DNA from: CAYZMS01 sp964479625
GTDB taxonomy: Bacteria; Bacteroidota; Bacteroidia; Chitinophagales; Saprospiraceae
Direction of reading: 5' to 3'
Length of the DNA: 64,000 bases
Assembly: GCA_964479625.1 (NCBI GenBank)
Contig: CAYZMS010000014.1
Span: 46,409 to 110,408, forward strand
Shown: piece by piece, positions 7,295 to 15,497 of the stretch
Layout: every line of letters begins with the position of its first letter
How positions within the stretch are numbered: position 1 is the stretch's first letter
The notes under the pieces: model-generated
What the model was told of the DNA's origin: nothing
The model's input: only the letters and a program-made list of their open reading frames with translations
Database searches by the model: none
Position numbers and translations under genes: made by a program

Positions 7295-8974
7295 TTAATT
7301 TTTACTGGGGTTTAATGGTAACTGGACATGGAAAGTAGTGCCTTTATTCAATTTACTTTCGAAGGATATAGCCCCGTCCAGCATTTCGACATACCTTTTT
7401 ACAATATTTAGTCCAAGCCCTGTCCCCTGAATGTTTTCGACATTGTGCGCCCGGAAAAACCGAGTAAATAAGTGTTGTTGTTCCTCTTCGGGAATTCCGA
7501 TACCCTGATCGGCTACAATCAAGTTAAACGTTTCTCCTTCAATTTGGATCGAACAATCAACGGGCTGATCCGGCCCGGAATATTTGAGGGCGTTGGACAA
7601 CAGATTGTACACGATATTTTTTAGGAACTTCTTGTCCAGATAGACCTGGGTTTCGGGCGGAACACCTGAATAATTGATCTTCTGCCCGGGTTTGAGCATG
7701 CCTTCCAGGTCTTCTAAAATGCTTTTACAAAAGGAATCCAGGAAAAAATTATGGGGGTCGGGAGCGATTTTACCTTCTTCCAGCCTGCTGAGCGAAAGAA
7801 AGTCGTTAAGAATACCCGTCAGATTAGCTACCGAAGACTTAATCCTTCCCGTATGCTTTTTCCGTTTTGGCTGCTGATCCTCCCTGTTGTAGGCTTCTAT
7901 GAGGTCGGCAGAAGATAAAATAGCGGTAAGGGGGGTCCGAAACTCATGGGAGGCCATGGAAACAAAGCGCGACTTGAGTGTGCTAAGTTCTTTCTCTTTT
8001 TCGAAGGCTTTGCGTAATTCCTGTTGGTTCTTGAGCAGGGCTTCTTCTGCTGTTTTGCGCTCCTGAATTTCGTGTTTGAGTTGGCGGTTAATACTGAGTA
8101 ACTGATTGACGGCATTGGCTAATTCTTCCGTTCTTTGTTCTACCCGTTGCTCCAATTGGGCGTTCATCTGTCGAATGCGGGTTTCCGCTGCGCGTTGTTC
8201 GGTAATATCTACCCCTGAGCAGATCATGGAGGTAGCTTGCCCTGCTTCATGCCGGATGACCGCATTACGCCAGGCGATGAGGCGTTCGCCCTTATTCTTG
8301 GATAGAATACAGTTTTCAAAGTATTCGTATTGAGCTGCATTGCTTAGCATCAGCTCCTGGAAAACGATCCGCGCTTCCCCCTGATCCCCTTTGGGTATAG
8401 CCAGTTCAAACCAGTTTTTTCCGATGACCTCCTCTTCCTGGAGCCCGAGGATTTCCAGGCCTCTTTGATTGATCAGGCTAATAGTTTGATCCTTTTCAAT
8501 CACAATAATAATAGTATTGGCTACCTCCAGGTACCTTTGGGTGCGTTCCTTTTCTCGTTTAATGGCGAGTTGGTCCTCTTTCAGGCGGGTGAGATCATGA
8601 ACAATGCCGGTGAAAATGATGCGGTCTTCCAGTCTTACCTCGCTAATACTGAGTAGAAAGGGAAAAATACTCCCATCTTTGCGAAGGCCATTGACCTCCC
8701 GGCCGATACCGATGATCTTGGCTTCGCCGGTGCGCAAGTAATTTCGGATGTAATTGTCGTGTTGCTCCTTGTGGGGAGGGGGTGCTAACAAACGGATATT
8801 TTGACCGATCATTTCCTCAACGGCATACCCAAAAAGTTGTGCTGAAGCAGGGTTAGCCTGTTCAATAATGCCGGAATCATTGATGATAATAATGCCGTCG
8901 GTGGCAGTTTCTATAATGGCCTGTAACCGGAGCGCGTCGTCTGTTCGGTTATTTTTCTTAATGGAACCTTCCAA
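7295..8974 (-). CDS. Two-PAS sensor histidine kinase with FixL-like heme-PAS signature
   Basis: 559 residues, no transmembrane segment, so cytoplasmic. PAS1 (about 15-130) contains QHDNYIRNY, IIGIGREV and RKDGSIFPF. These match the oxygen sensor FixL, with His72 and Arg92 at the positions of heme-ligand His200 and distal Arg220 (spacing 20 in both). PAS2 spans about 140-260, then a coiled coil (260-335). The HisKA box is SMASHEFRTPLTAIL (His343). The ATPase has the N-box NLLSNALKYS, G1 DQGIGIP and G2 GTGLGL. The start is a TTG; no ATG is available before an upstream in-frame stop. It is followed after 51 bp by the hybrid response regulator. Oxygen sensing is inferred from the motif. Confidence 0.93.
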   Translation of the reverse strand: MEGSIKKNNRTDDALRLQAIIETATDGIIIINDSGIIEQANPASAQLFGYAVEEMIGQNIRLLAPPPHKEQHDNYIRNYLRTGEAKIIGIGREVNGLRKDGSIFPFLLSISEVRLEDRIIFTGIVHDLTRLKEDQLAIKREKERTQRYLEVANTIIIVIEKDQTISLINQRGLEILGLQEEEVIGKNWFELAIPKGDQGEARIVFQELMLSNAAQYEYFENCILSKNKGERLIAWRNAVIRHEAGQATSMICSGVDITEQRAAETRIRQMNAQLEQRVEQRTEELANAVNQLLSINRQLKHEIQERKTAEEALLKNQQELRKAFEKEKELSTLKSRFVSMASHEFRTPLTAILSSADLIEAYNREDQQPKRKKHTGRIKSSVANLTGILNDFLSLSRLEEGKIAPDPHNFFLDSFCKSILEDLEGMLKPGQKINYSGVPPETQVYLDKKFLKNIVYNLLSNALKYSGPDQPVDCSIQIEGETFNLIVADQGIGIPEEEQQHLFTRFFRAHNVENIQGTGLGLNIVKRYVEMLDGAISFESKLNKGTTFHVQLPLNPSKN

Positions 8975-9093
8975 AACGCAGTTTTTTCGAAAAATTAATG
9001 CCGACCACCGGTTTGTTGATTACTCCCTGGTGGGCTCTGGCTTAATGATTTTATGAAATTAAGAACAATCTTTTAAACCTCATTGTAGAGGAA

Positions 9094-9105
9094 TGACAAT
9101 TGTCA
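9094..9105. promoter_or_regulatory. Crp/Fnr-type operator candidate upstream of the first Usp gene
   Basis: TGACAATTGTCA is a perfect 12-bp palindrome with the TGA-N6-TCA core, between the divergent kinase and Usp genes. Its centre is 131 bp before the Usp start codon. A weak -7-like box (TCATCTTG, 9128-9135) lies at roughly the spacing seen for the other sites. A lone TCA half-site lies 23 bp upstream. Confidence 0.45.
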
Positions 9106-9230
9106 CCTTTCGCAGCCTGAAAATCGCTCATCTTGCAGATATGATAAATCTGGGCCGAAATGGCCTAGGGTGATTCCTTTTGTAAAAAGGCAAAAACCTG
9201 GCCCGAGATAAAGGGCAGAGAACAATTACC

Positions 9231-10337
9231 ATGACGTTAAACGAACATCAACAATTCAAAAAAGGACAATTTGAACTTCTGGGCATTGGGGCCGCGAAGG
9301 ATTGCGAGTTGATGGACAATCTCAGGGCAGCTATGCGTCAATCCGGTATTGATGTCCCTGTTAAAGAGGTAAACAAGATCGAAAACTTGCTACAATACGG
9401 GATAAGCGGCATACCCGCCCTGTTGTTCGACAAAGAGATCCTCTTTCAAAAGTATGTCCCCAGTGTAAATGAACTGAGCGTTCTTTTGCGCTTACTTTTC
9501 AAGAAGGAAAAGCAATTACAGCCGGTCAAACGGATCCTGGTGCCTACTGATTTTTCGGATACAGCTCGTAATGCCTTTCGTTACGCCTTATCTCTTGCAA
9601 ACGTGTGGGGAGCAGATATCGATCTGGTCCATGTCCTGCGACCGGCGGTTGATGTCGGGGTGTTGGCTGGAGGAGGCCAGGAGCCAAGCCAGACTCCTCG
9701 TCGCAAAATGGATCTTTTATTCGAAGAAGCGTTCGAAGCTGGTATAGAATCCAGCAGGATTAAAGTCAATCGTTTATTGGTCAATGGGCAGGTGGGGGAG
9801 GAGATCAGGAAACTGATCCATTCTCAGTCGGTTGACCTTGTCATCATGGGTACTACCGGTGAATCCGGGATGTTAGGTAAGTGGTTGGGCAGCACTTCCA
9901 CGGAAGTAGCCCGAAAAGCCAACTGTCCCGTTCTATTGGTGCCGGGTCTCCTCCAATTCAGCCCTTACAAACAAGTGGTCTATGCTTTTGACGGGCAATT
10001 ACAAGACCTTAAGTGCCTCCAGCAAGGGGTGGAACTGGTCGAAGGGTTTAAGCCAGGTTTTCACCTGGCCCAGGTCGAGAAGCAGGGTAGCACTTACCAT
10101 CTGGTTCAAAAAAGAATGAACCTCAGCGGTGTATCACAGCTTAACGAGCTATTTTTTAATACCATTCAATCTCCTGATGTGCTTAGCGGGTTGAGCGCCT
10201 ATGTGGATCAGTCAGATGCTGACCTTCTGGTGTTTTCCACCTGGCGTAGATCAGTCCTGGAGGATCTTTTCCATCGTAGTGTGACCCGTAAGATGATCCT
10301 TCGAGCGACCATTCCCATCCTGGTTTTACACTATTAG
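9231..10337 (+). CDS. Universal stress protein with N-terminal thioredoxin-like domain and two Usp domains
   Basis: Residues 1-90 resemble the small thioredoxin-like domain of redox-active disulfide proteins (ELLGIGAAKDCELMDNL, then the cis-Pro loop YGISGIPALLF), but with a single Cys instead of CxxC. Residues 98-242 form a complete UspA domain (VKRILVPTDFSDTARNAFRYAL) with the ATP-binding pattern G-2x-G-9x-GS (GTTGESGMLGKWLGS). The last 125 residues are a degenerate second Usp domain without that motif. The protein is cytoplasmic. It lies 33 bp before a second Usp gene and downstream of a TGA-N6-TCA palindrome. The role is inferred to be survival under stress or low oxygen, as for Usp genes in other Fnr-type regulons. 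Confidence 0.85.
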   Translation: MTLNEHQQFKKGQFELLGIGAAKDCELMDNLRAAMRQSGIDVPVKEVNKIENLLQYGISGIPALLFDKEILFQKYVPSVNELSVLLRLLFKKEKQLQPVKRILVPTDFSDTARNAFRYALSLANVWGADIDLVHVLRPAVDVGVLAGGGQEPSQTPRRKMDLLFEEAFEAGIESSRIKVNRLLVNGQVGEEIRKLIHSQSVDLVIMGTTGESGMLGKWLGSTSTEVARKANCPVLLVPGLLQFSPYKQVVYAFDGQLQDLKCLQQGVELVEGFKPGFHLAQVEKQGSTYHLVQKRMNLSGVSQLNELFFNTIQSPDVLSGLSAYVDQSDADLLVFSTWRRSVLEDLFHRSVTRKMILRATIPILVLHY

Positions 10338-10370
10338 GCAAAGAATCCGAAATTTTGGTATTATTGAACT

Positions 10371-11177
10371 ATGAAGCAAATTCTGGTTCCAACGGATTTT
10401 TCTGATGATGCCCATGCGGCCCTACAATATGCTCTGATCGTGGCCCAGCGCACAGGAGCAAAGGTGCGTCTGATGCATGCCTATGATGTGGTTAGCTCCA
10501 CCGGTTTATTTCCGCAATCCCAGGCATTACTGCAGCAGAAGGTTCGAAAATACCTGAGTGAAGAATGGGAGCGATTAGACCCAGTGCTGCGGGAAGGCGT
10601 AAAGGTGCAAAATGAAGTTTTTCAGGGAGCGGTCCTGCCCGCGATAAAGGAAGCAATGGATGCAACTGATCTCCTGGTAATGGGGTTTCGCGGGGCTTCC
10701 GGGCTAAAACGGATTTTTGAGGGCAGTACAACAAATCAAGTCATCCAGGCGGGACTCGGCCCTTTACTGGTGGTGCAGGACGAGTATTTTTATTTACCCA
10801 TTCGACGAATTGCCTTTGCCCTGGACGGGGAGGTTACCGATTACACACGCATTGCTCAGCCTGTTCGGGCTCTTGCCCGTGCTTTTAATGCAAGCATCCA
10901 GTTTTTCCACCTCGATAAAGGTCGGGAGGTTTCCCCTCGCTTAAGATCTGACCTCGATAATTTTTTCAGAGATGTTTCGCATTCCATTCAAATAGAATGG
11001 GCGCCCGGGAAAATTCCCAATAATATCAACGAATTTGTCGAAGAAGAACAAGCAGACCTTTTGGTTTTAGTCCACCGCAATAATCAGTACCAATGGTTGC
11101 AGGACTTTTTCCAGCGCTCTATAGCCTCTCAGGAGCTTTTCACTTCAGAAGTTCCCTTGCTGATATTGCAGGCGTAG
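10371..11177 (+). CDS. Tandem-domain universal stress protein
   Basis: 268 residues. The first Usp domain (MKQILVPTDFSDDAHAALQYAL) has the full nucleotide-binding pattern G-2x-G-9x-GS in GFRGASGLKRIFEGS. The second, from about residue 140 (IRRIAFALDGEV), is degenerate and ends ADLLVLVHRNNQ...PLLILQA. This tandem layout is standard for longer UspA-family proteins. It starts 33 bp after the thioredoxin-Usp gene and is probably co-transcribed with it. Confidence 0.88.
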   Translation: MKQILVPTDFSDDAHAALQYALIVAQRTGAKVRLMHAYDVVSSTGLFPQSQALLQQKVRKYLSEEWERLDPVLREGVKVQNEVFQGAVLPAIKEAMDATDLLVMGFRGASGLKRIFEGSTTNQVIQAGLGPLLVVQDEYFYLPIRRIAFALDGEVTDYTRIAQPVRALARAFNASIQFFHLDKGREVSPRLRSDLDNFFRDVSHSIQIEWAPGKIPNNINEFVEEEQADLLVLVHRNNQYQWLQDFFQRSIASQELFTSEVPLLILQA

Positions 11178-11188
11178 CAATGATTGCA

Positions 11189-11215
11189 GTAGGGCCGCCT
11201 GGCCTGCGACCCTAC
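11189..11215. terminator. Hairpin between convergent Usp and S9 peptidase genes
   Basis: GTAGGG (11189-11194) pairs with CCCTAC (11210-11215), continued by CGC/GCG after one mismatch. It lies in the 46-bp gap between the two stop codons. No T-run is visible. Confidence 0.4.
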
Positions 11216-11223
11216 TACAACAA

Positions 11224-13653
11224 CTATGGTTGTGCTTTACCTGCCCGTTTTACGTATTTATCCAACCATTGATCCATTTCCCAAAGGCAGTGCAGTATGG
11301 ACTGACTTGCCTGGTATCCATGACTTTCGTGCGGTAGCATCACAAGACGCGCCTTTCCACCCAGGCCATTAATAGCTGCATACATACGCTCGCTTTGGAG
11401 AGGGAAAGTGCCGCTATTATTGTCGGCAATGCCGTGGATCATCAGCAGTGGCTCATTGATTTTATCGGCATGCATAAAAGGTGACATGGTGTAATAGATA
11501 TCGGGATCGTCCCAATAGGTGCGCTCCTCACGCTGGAAACCAAAGGGGGTAAGCGTTCTGTTGTAAGCCCCGGAACGCGCAACACCAGCTGCAAAAAGAT
11601 CGGAATGAGCCAGGAGGTTAGCAGTCATAAAGGCGCCATAGGAGTGCCCTCCTATGGCGATCCGTTGGGGGTCAGCTATCCCTTTTTCCTCTAGTACCTG
11701 AATAGCAGCTTCGGCGTTTGCGACCAACTGTTCTCGAAAGGTATCATTGGGTTCCTGTTCTCCTTCTCCTACTACCGGCATGGAAACATTATTAAAAATA
11801 GCGTAGCCTTGTGTCACCCAGTAAATGGGGGAACCCCAATTCAGGCGAACAAACCGGTGAGGGGACCCGCTGACCTGCCCGGCATTCGATTTGCTTTTGA
11901 ATTCCCGGGGGTAAGCCCACATGAAAACCGGCAGCCTGCCGTCTTTTTTGGGATCGTATCCGGCGGGAAGTATTAACTCTCCCTGCAGGTCGACCCCATC
12001 GGCTCGTTTGAAATGGACGATCTCCCTTTGAATCCCATCTAATCCCGGATAGGGGTTTTCGAAGGTGGTAAGGGGTTCGATCGAATTTTTCTTGAAATTG
12101 CGCAGGAAAAAGTTTTGAGGCTCCTCCTTGGATTCCCGGGCGGTAATGAAATCTCCCTTTGAAACATCCAGTAGTTCTACCATGTATTCATAGTAGGGTG
12201 CTTCAGACCGCCAAAGCTCTTTGGTCTCCCACGTTTTAAGGTCGTATTCCCGCAGAAAGGGACGATCGCCTTCCGGAGAAGCTCCCGCACCACTCAGGTA
12301 CAATTTTGAACCCTGGGCATTCGTCAATAGAAGTTCATATCCATTGGGTTTTTCCTCCCGCAAAAAATCCCCGGGATCGTTGTATCGGTCACTATAGGAC
12401 CCTTCGAATAAAAGGGCTACGACTGATGGATTTTTTGGAGCGAACCGGCTGGTTTTATATTGGCGGCTCGACCACCAACGCTCCTGAACAATGGCGAGGT
12501 CTTCATTGGCCCAGTCTATTCCGGCAAAGCGATAATCCAGTGCAGGACCCTTCCCGGGCTTCCCGTCAAAAGGAGCGGGTAGCATGAATAATTGATCGCG
12601 CTTTTCGACTTCAACACTGGGGTCTCCACCATCAAGAGCCTCCGTCCAGTAGAGGGTAGCAGGCTGATCTGCGCGCCAGTTCATACTTCTGGGGCCGGCG
12701 GGTACGGCATCAAACCCTTGGGGTAGTTGTTCGATCAATGGGATCGAAGCAATAGTTTTGATGAGCTCCCCATTGGCATCCACGACCTGGTAATCAGTGG
12801 GGAAGCGGTAGTAAGGAACCAAATAGGAAAACGGTTTTTTTATCGTACTTAGAAGTACATAATTCCCGTCTGGAGATGCAGTGAACGATCGAATGATCCC
12901 CAAATCGCTAAAATCGGATATGCTCTTGTTTTCCACATTAATTTTTACGAGCAGCCCGGAGGTGTAATATTCGAACACTTCTTCATCGTAGGGATTTTTC
13001 AACAAATCCTGATAAGTTCGAAGCGTGGTTTTTTCACCGGCGGATTCTTGTACCACTGGTCCCTTGGGTGCGTTTGGTGGACTTGGGGCATCTCCCCTTG
13101 TCTGGTTAACTACCCTAGCGATCAAGTGCATATTGTCTGGCATCCAGATAAAGGGAGTACCGCCGAGTGCGTCGTTCACGATTGGTTGGGTAAGGGCCCG
13201 GGCGCTTTTGGTACCCACTTCTGCTACCCAGAGGCTGATGCCCTCCCGACTGGTCAGTGTAAAGGCCAGGCGTTCTCCGTTAGGGGACCATCGTACATTT
13301 TCAATACGGGCCACATCCGGCAAGCCCAGAACAGGGCTGGTCTCTCCAGATTCAATATGCTTAAGTATCAGCCCCATGTAATTGCTGCTTCGGCTAGGAC
13401 CATTATTGCGTGGGTTCATGCGAAGGCCGGCAAGCCGTAATTCAGGCTGAGCTAATTCGGATATATCCGGGTAACCGTTGCGTTCCATCAAGACCATCCA
13501 CTCACCGGTAGGGCTCAGACTGACAGCCGGAGGGAGCGGGGCATTGACCAGTTCTTCAATCTCCTCGGGTGGGCTTTGATAGGTTATGTCGGTTTGACCA
13601 TTTGCTTTTACCAAAAAGCAAAAAAGAAAAAGGGAAAGGATAAATGACTTCAT
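11224..13653 (-). CDS. Exported S9-family prolyl-oligopeptidase-like peptidase
   Basis: 809 residues with a signal peptide (MKSFILSLFLFCFLVKANGQ). The N-terminal two thirds form a beta-propeller (for example VRWSPNGERLAFTL, FTASPDGNYVLLS). The C-terminal alpha/beta hydrolase carries the triad Ser671 (GGHSYGAFM), Asp744 (GIADNNSG) and His778 (PHESHGY). Length and layout resemble the glutamyl-endopeptidase-like branch (plant CGEP and bacterial homologues) rather than DPP-IV, so peptide cleavage after Glu is possible but not proven. Periplasmic location is expected. It is divergent from the CBS gene pair. Confidence 0.9.
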   Translation of the reverse strand: MKSFILSLFLFCFLVKANGQTDITYQSPPEEIEELVNAPLPPAVSLSPTGEWMVLMERNGYPDISELAQPELRLAGLRMNPRNNGPSRSSNYMGLILKHIESGETSPVLGLPDVARIENVRWSPNGERLAFTLTSREGISLWVAEVGTKSARALTQPIVNDALGGTPFIWMPDNMHLIARVVNQTRGDAPSPPNAPKGPVVQESAGEKTTLRTYQDLLKNPYDEEVFEYYTSGLLVKINVENKSISDFSDLGIIRSFTASPDGNYVLLSTIKKPFSYLVPYYRFPTDYQVVDANGELIKTIASIPLIEQLPQGFDAVPAGPRSMNWRADQPATLYWTEALDGGDPSVEVEKRDQLFMLPAPFDGKPGKGPALDYRFAGIDWANEDLAIVQERWWSSRQYKTSRFAPKNPSVVALLFEGSYSDRYNDPGDFLREEKPNGYELLLTNAQGSKLYLSGAGASPEGDRPFLREYDLKTWETKELWRSEAPYYEYMVELLDVSKGDFITARESKEEPQNFFLRNFKKNSIEPLTTFENPYPGLDGIQREIVHFKRADGVDLQGELILPAGYDPKKDGRLPVFMWAYPREFKSKSNAGQVSGSPHRFVRLNWGSPIYWVTQGYAIFNNVSMPVVGEGEQEPNDTFREQLVANAEAAIQVLEEKGIADPQRIAIGGHSYGAFMTANLLAHSDLFAAGVARSGAYNRTLTPFGFQREERTYWDDPDIYYTMSPFMHADKINEPLLMIHGIADNNSGTFPLQSERMYAAINGLGGKARLVMLPHESHGYQASQSILHCLWEMDQWLDKYVKRAGKAQP

Positions 13654-13954
13654 AGTACTAGCTATTTGGTGGTTGTGTAGAATGTATAATACACTACTTT
13701 ATTGGATCTTCAGGCCCTTTTCGACAGACGACGGCCAGGCTGCCGCTTTTTGCTCTTAGTCGATTCATCTTGGATAGCAGAAAATGGCTGACTCATACCC
13801 CCCCTGATAAAAGTCAGCTTTTGGATTTGAGTTATCTCACCCCGATAGGATCATGTTTTTATTAAGTTTGAATAACAACCAAATTTAATCATTCGGACTA
13901 GCGGAATAGAAGTTTTTACTGGATTTCGAGCCGTAACGTCAAAATTTTACACCT
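13654..13954. other. 301-bp divergent intergenic region between S9 peptidase and CBS genes
   Basis: It contains no credible ORF. The right half holds two Crp/Fnr-like sites and an exact TAnnTTTG box for the CBS gene (separate entry). The left half presumably holds the peptidase promoter; I see no clear box there. Confidence 0.6.
13804..13870 (+). promoter_or_regulatory. Promoter with tandem Crp/Fnr-type sites for the CBS pair
   Basis: Two TGA-N6-TCA sites, CTGATAAAAGTCAG (13804-13817) and TGAGTTATCTCA (13828-13839), are centred 23 bp apart. An exact Bacteroidota -7 box, TAAGTTTG, lies at 13863-13870. If transcription starts near 13875, the sites sit at about -41.5 and -64.5, the classic activating positions for Crp/Fnr proteins. 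The first CBS gene starts at 13955, giving a leader of about 80 nt. Confidence 0.6.
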
Positions 13955-14413
13955 ATGAATGCAAATAAGCCTATCCGAGAGATCATGACGACAAAGCTCG
14001 TCACCGTGGCTCCAGATACCAGAGCCCGAGCTATAAAGGAAATCTTTCAGAAGAATTCCTTCCACCACTTACCGGTCGTTGATGCGGGAGAAGACCTGGT
14101 GGGCATCATTAGCAAAGAAGACTTTTTTAAGGTTGCCTATATTTTCTCCCTGAACACTACCGGCCGCACCTGGACCGAACGCGAGTACAATGCCCTGCGT
14201 GCCAAGGACTTTATGACAAAGTATCCCATGGCCCTTGATCCTGATGATACTATCGGTCTGGCTGCAGATATTTTTCTGGCCAATAAATTCCATGCCCTGC
14301 CCATAGTCGAAGACGGCGTATTAGTAGGTATGGTCACCTCACATGACCTACTGCGTTACGGGTACGAAATGAAGGTAGGTGATGGAACGGAAGAATTGGC
14401 TCCTGAATATTAA
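13955..14413 (+). CDS. CBS-pair protein (first of three)
   Basis: 152 residues consisting of two CBS motifs: IREIMTTKLVTVAPDTRARAIKEIF...HHLPVVDAGEDLVGIISKEDF, and KDFMTKYPMALDPDDTIGLAADIF...HALPIVEDGVLVGMVTSHDLLRYG. Such stand-alone Bateman modules bind adenine nucleotides and regulate partner enzymes. No effector domain is attached. Its promoter has two Crp/Fnr-like sites. The second CBS gene follows after 11 bp, so the pair is an operon and may encode a hetero-oligomer. Confidence 0.9.
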   Translation: MNANKPIREIMTTKLVTVAPDTRARAIKEIFQKNSFHHLPVVDAGEDLVGIISKEDFFKVAYIFSLNTTGRTWTEREYNALRAKDFMTKYPMALDPDDTIGLAADIFLANKFHALPIVEDGVLVGMVTSHDLLRYGYEMKVGDGTEELAPEY

Positions 14414-14424
14414 AAACCATAACC

Positions 14425-14868
14425 ATGATCGCACATAACACCCCTGTGAAGGAAATCATGTCCAGCCCTGTAATTACCCTAGGGCCAAGGGATACTATGG
14501 ATAAGGTGAAGCGAATTTTCGATCAAAATTCCATTCATCACATCCCCGTAGTTGAAGAAGGAAAGGTCGTAGGTATAATCAGCAAGCACGACCTGTTTAA
14601 GGTATTACATGGTTTCACACTGTTCAAGTCTCAGCAAAGTGACCTACATAACCAGGCGATCCTGCGATCCCTGCTGGTTGGTGAAGTTATGACCCGGCAG
14701 GTAGCCGTTTTGAATGAACAGGACACCCTTCTGATGGCGGCCGGCTTTTTCCGGGAAAATTACTTCCACGCCTTACCCATCATCGATGATGAAGGCAAGC
14801 TAAGCGGTATCCTGACTACCTATGACCTGATCACCCACGCTTACAAAGACGTGCCGGTTTCTGCCTAG
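14425..14868 (+). CDS. CBS-pair protein (second of three)
   Basis: 147 residues with two CBS motifs (VKEIMSSPVITLGPRDTMDKVKRIF...HHIPVVEEGKVVGIISKHDLFKVL, and GEVMTRQVAVLNEQDTLLMAAGFF...HALPIIDDEGKLSGILTTYDL). It is clearly paralogous to the upstream gene, including the KVLHGFTLF / KVAYIFSLN linker. It is co-transcribed with it and followed by a terminator-like double hairpin. Confidence 0.9.
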   Translation: MIAHNTPVKEIMSSPVITLGPRDTMDKVKRIFDQNSIHHIPVVEEGKVVGIISKHDLFKVLHGFTLFKSQQSDLHNQAILRSLLVGEVMTRQVAVLNEQDTLLMAAGFFRENYFHALPIIDDEGKLSGILTTYDLITHAYKDVPVSA

Positions 14869-14915
14869 AGATACTTGCGGGATGAATGTTTGTTGAGATA
14901 ATTAAAATAACATTC

Positions 14916-14970
14916 GTTTTACAGGCTAAAAGATTTCCCAGAAGGGAAAATGCCTGTAAAACATTTTTTT
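14916..14970 (+). terminator. Terminator of the CBS operon
   Basis: GTTTTACAGGC (14916-14926) pairs perfectly with GCCTGTAAAAC (14952-14962). An inner TTTCCC AGA AGGGAAA hairpin lies within the loop, and the run ATTTTTTT follows. Confidence 0.75.
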
Positions 14971-14990
14971 AATGGGCTGGTTTTTAGGTT

Positions 14991-15024
14991 ATTAAAAAAA
15001 GGCAGCCGCTTGGTAGCGGCCGCC
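14991..15024 (-). terminator. Leftward terminator of the third CBS gene
   Basis: On the minus strand, GGC-GCCGCT and AGCGGC-GCC form a stem (one internal mismatch, TGGT-complement loop). It is followed by TTTTTTTAAT. It sits 37 bp after the stop codon of the gene at 15061-15492. Confidence 0.75.
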
Positions 15025-15060
15025 CTCGTCCTAGTCGCAAAAGCCAATTGTTCTTATTCT

Positions 15061-15492
15061 TTAACGCAGGTCGTTCTCGGCGCTGTAGCGCACAATATCA
15101 CGGTTGGTTATAATTCCCACTACTTGTTTGTCATCCACCACCGGTAAAGCCCGGATATTGAAATTGTCGAACAATTCCAAAGCTTTTAGAATGGTCTCTT
15201 TAGAAGAGATGGTCACCAGAGGGCTGGGGGTCATGAAATCGGCTACAGATAAACGCTCATTGAGGGTCTCTTCGTTGATACAATCCATGACGGGTAGATG
15301 GACACTGAAGGCCCGGAGCATATCATTGGAAGAAATAATGCCGACCAGTTCGCCCTTTTCATCTAGAATAGGAAGGTGGTGAATGTCCAATTCAAGAAAA
15401 AGGCGGCAAAGTTGGGTAAAGGGCTGAGTTAGGCTTGCGAAAAGAACCTTGTCGCTCATTATATCCGCTACCTGAACGTTGGTGGCAATCAT
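15061..15492 (-). CDS. CBS-pair protein (third of three)
   Basis: 143 residues with two CBS motifs: VADIMSDKVLFASLTQPFTQLCRLF...HHLPILDEKGELVGIISSNDML and VADFMTPSPLVTISSKETILKALELF...RALPVVDDKQVVGIITNRDIVRY. It faces the other two CBS genes and has its own promoter region with three TGA-N6-TCA sites, one an exact FNR/FixK box. All three CBS genes are therefore candidates for control by the nearby oxygen-type two-component system. Confidence 0.9.
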   Translation of the reverse strand: MIATNVQVADIMSDKVLFASLTQPFTQLCRLFLELDIHHLPILDEKGELVGIISSNDMLRAFSVHLPVMDCINEETLNERLSVADFMTPSPLVTISSKETILKALELFDNFNIRALPVVDDKQVVGIITNRDIVRYSAENDLR

Positions 15493-15497
15493 AGTGG

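Noticed and set aside
7277..9165. GGCC-N5-GGCC motifs at 7277-7289 and 9153-9165 as shared operators
   Set aside because: GGCC is itself palindromic and common in this moderately GC-rich DNA; only two copies and no fixed position.
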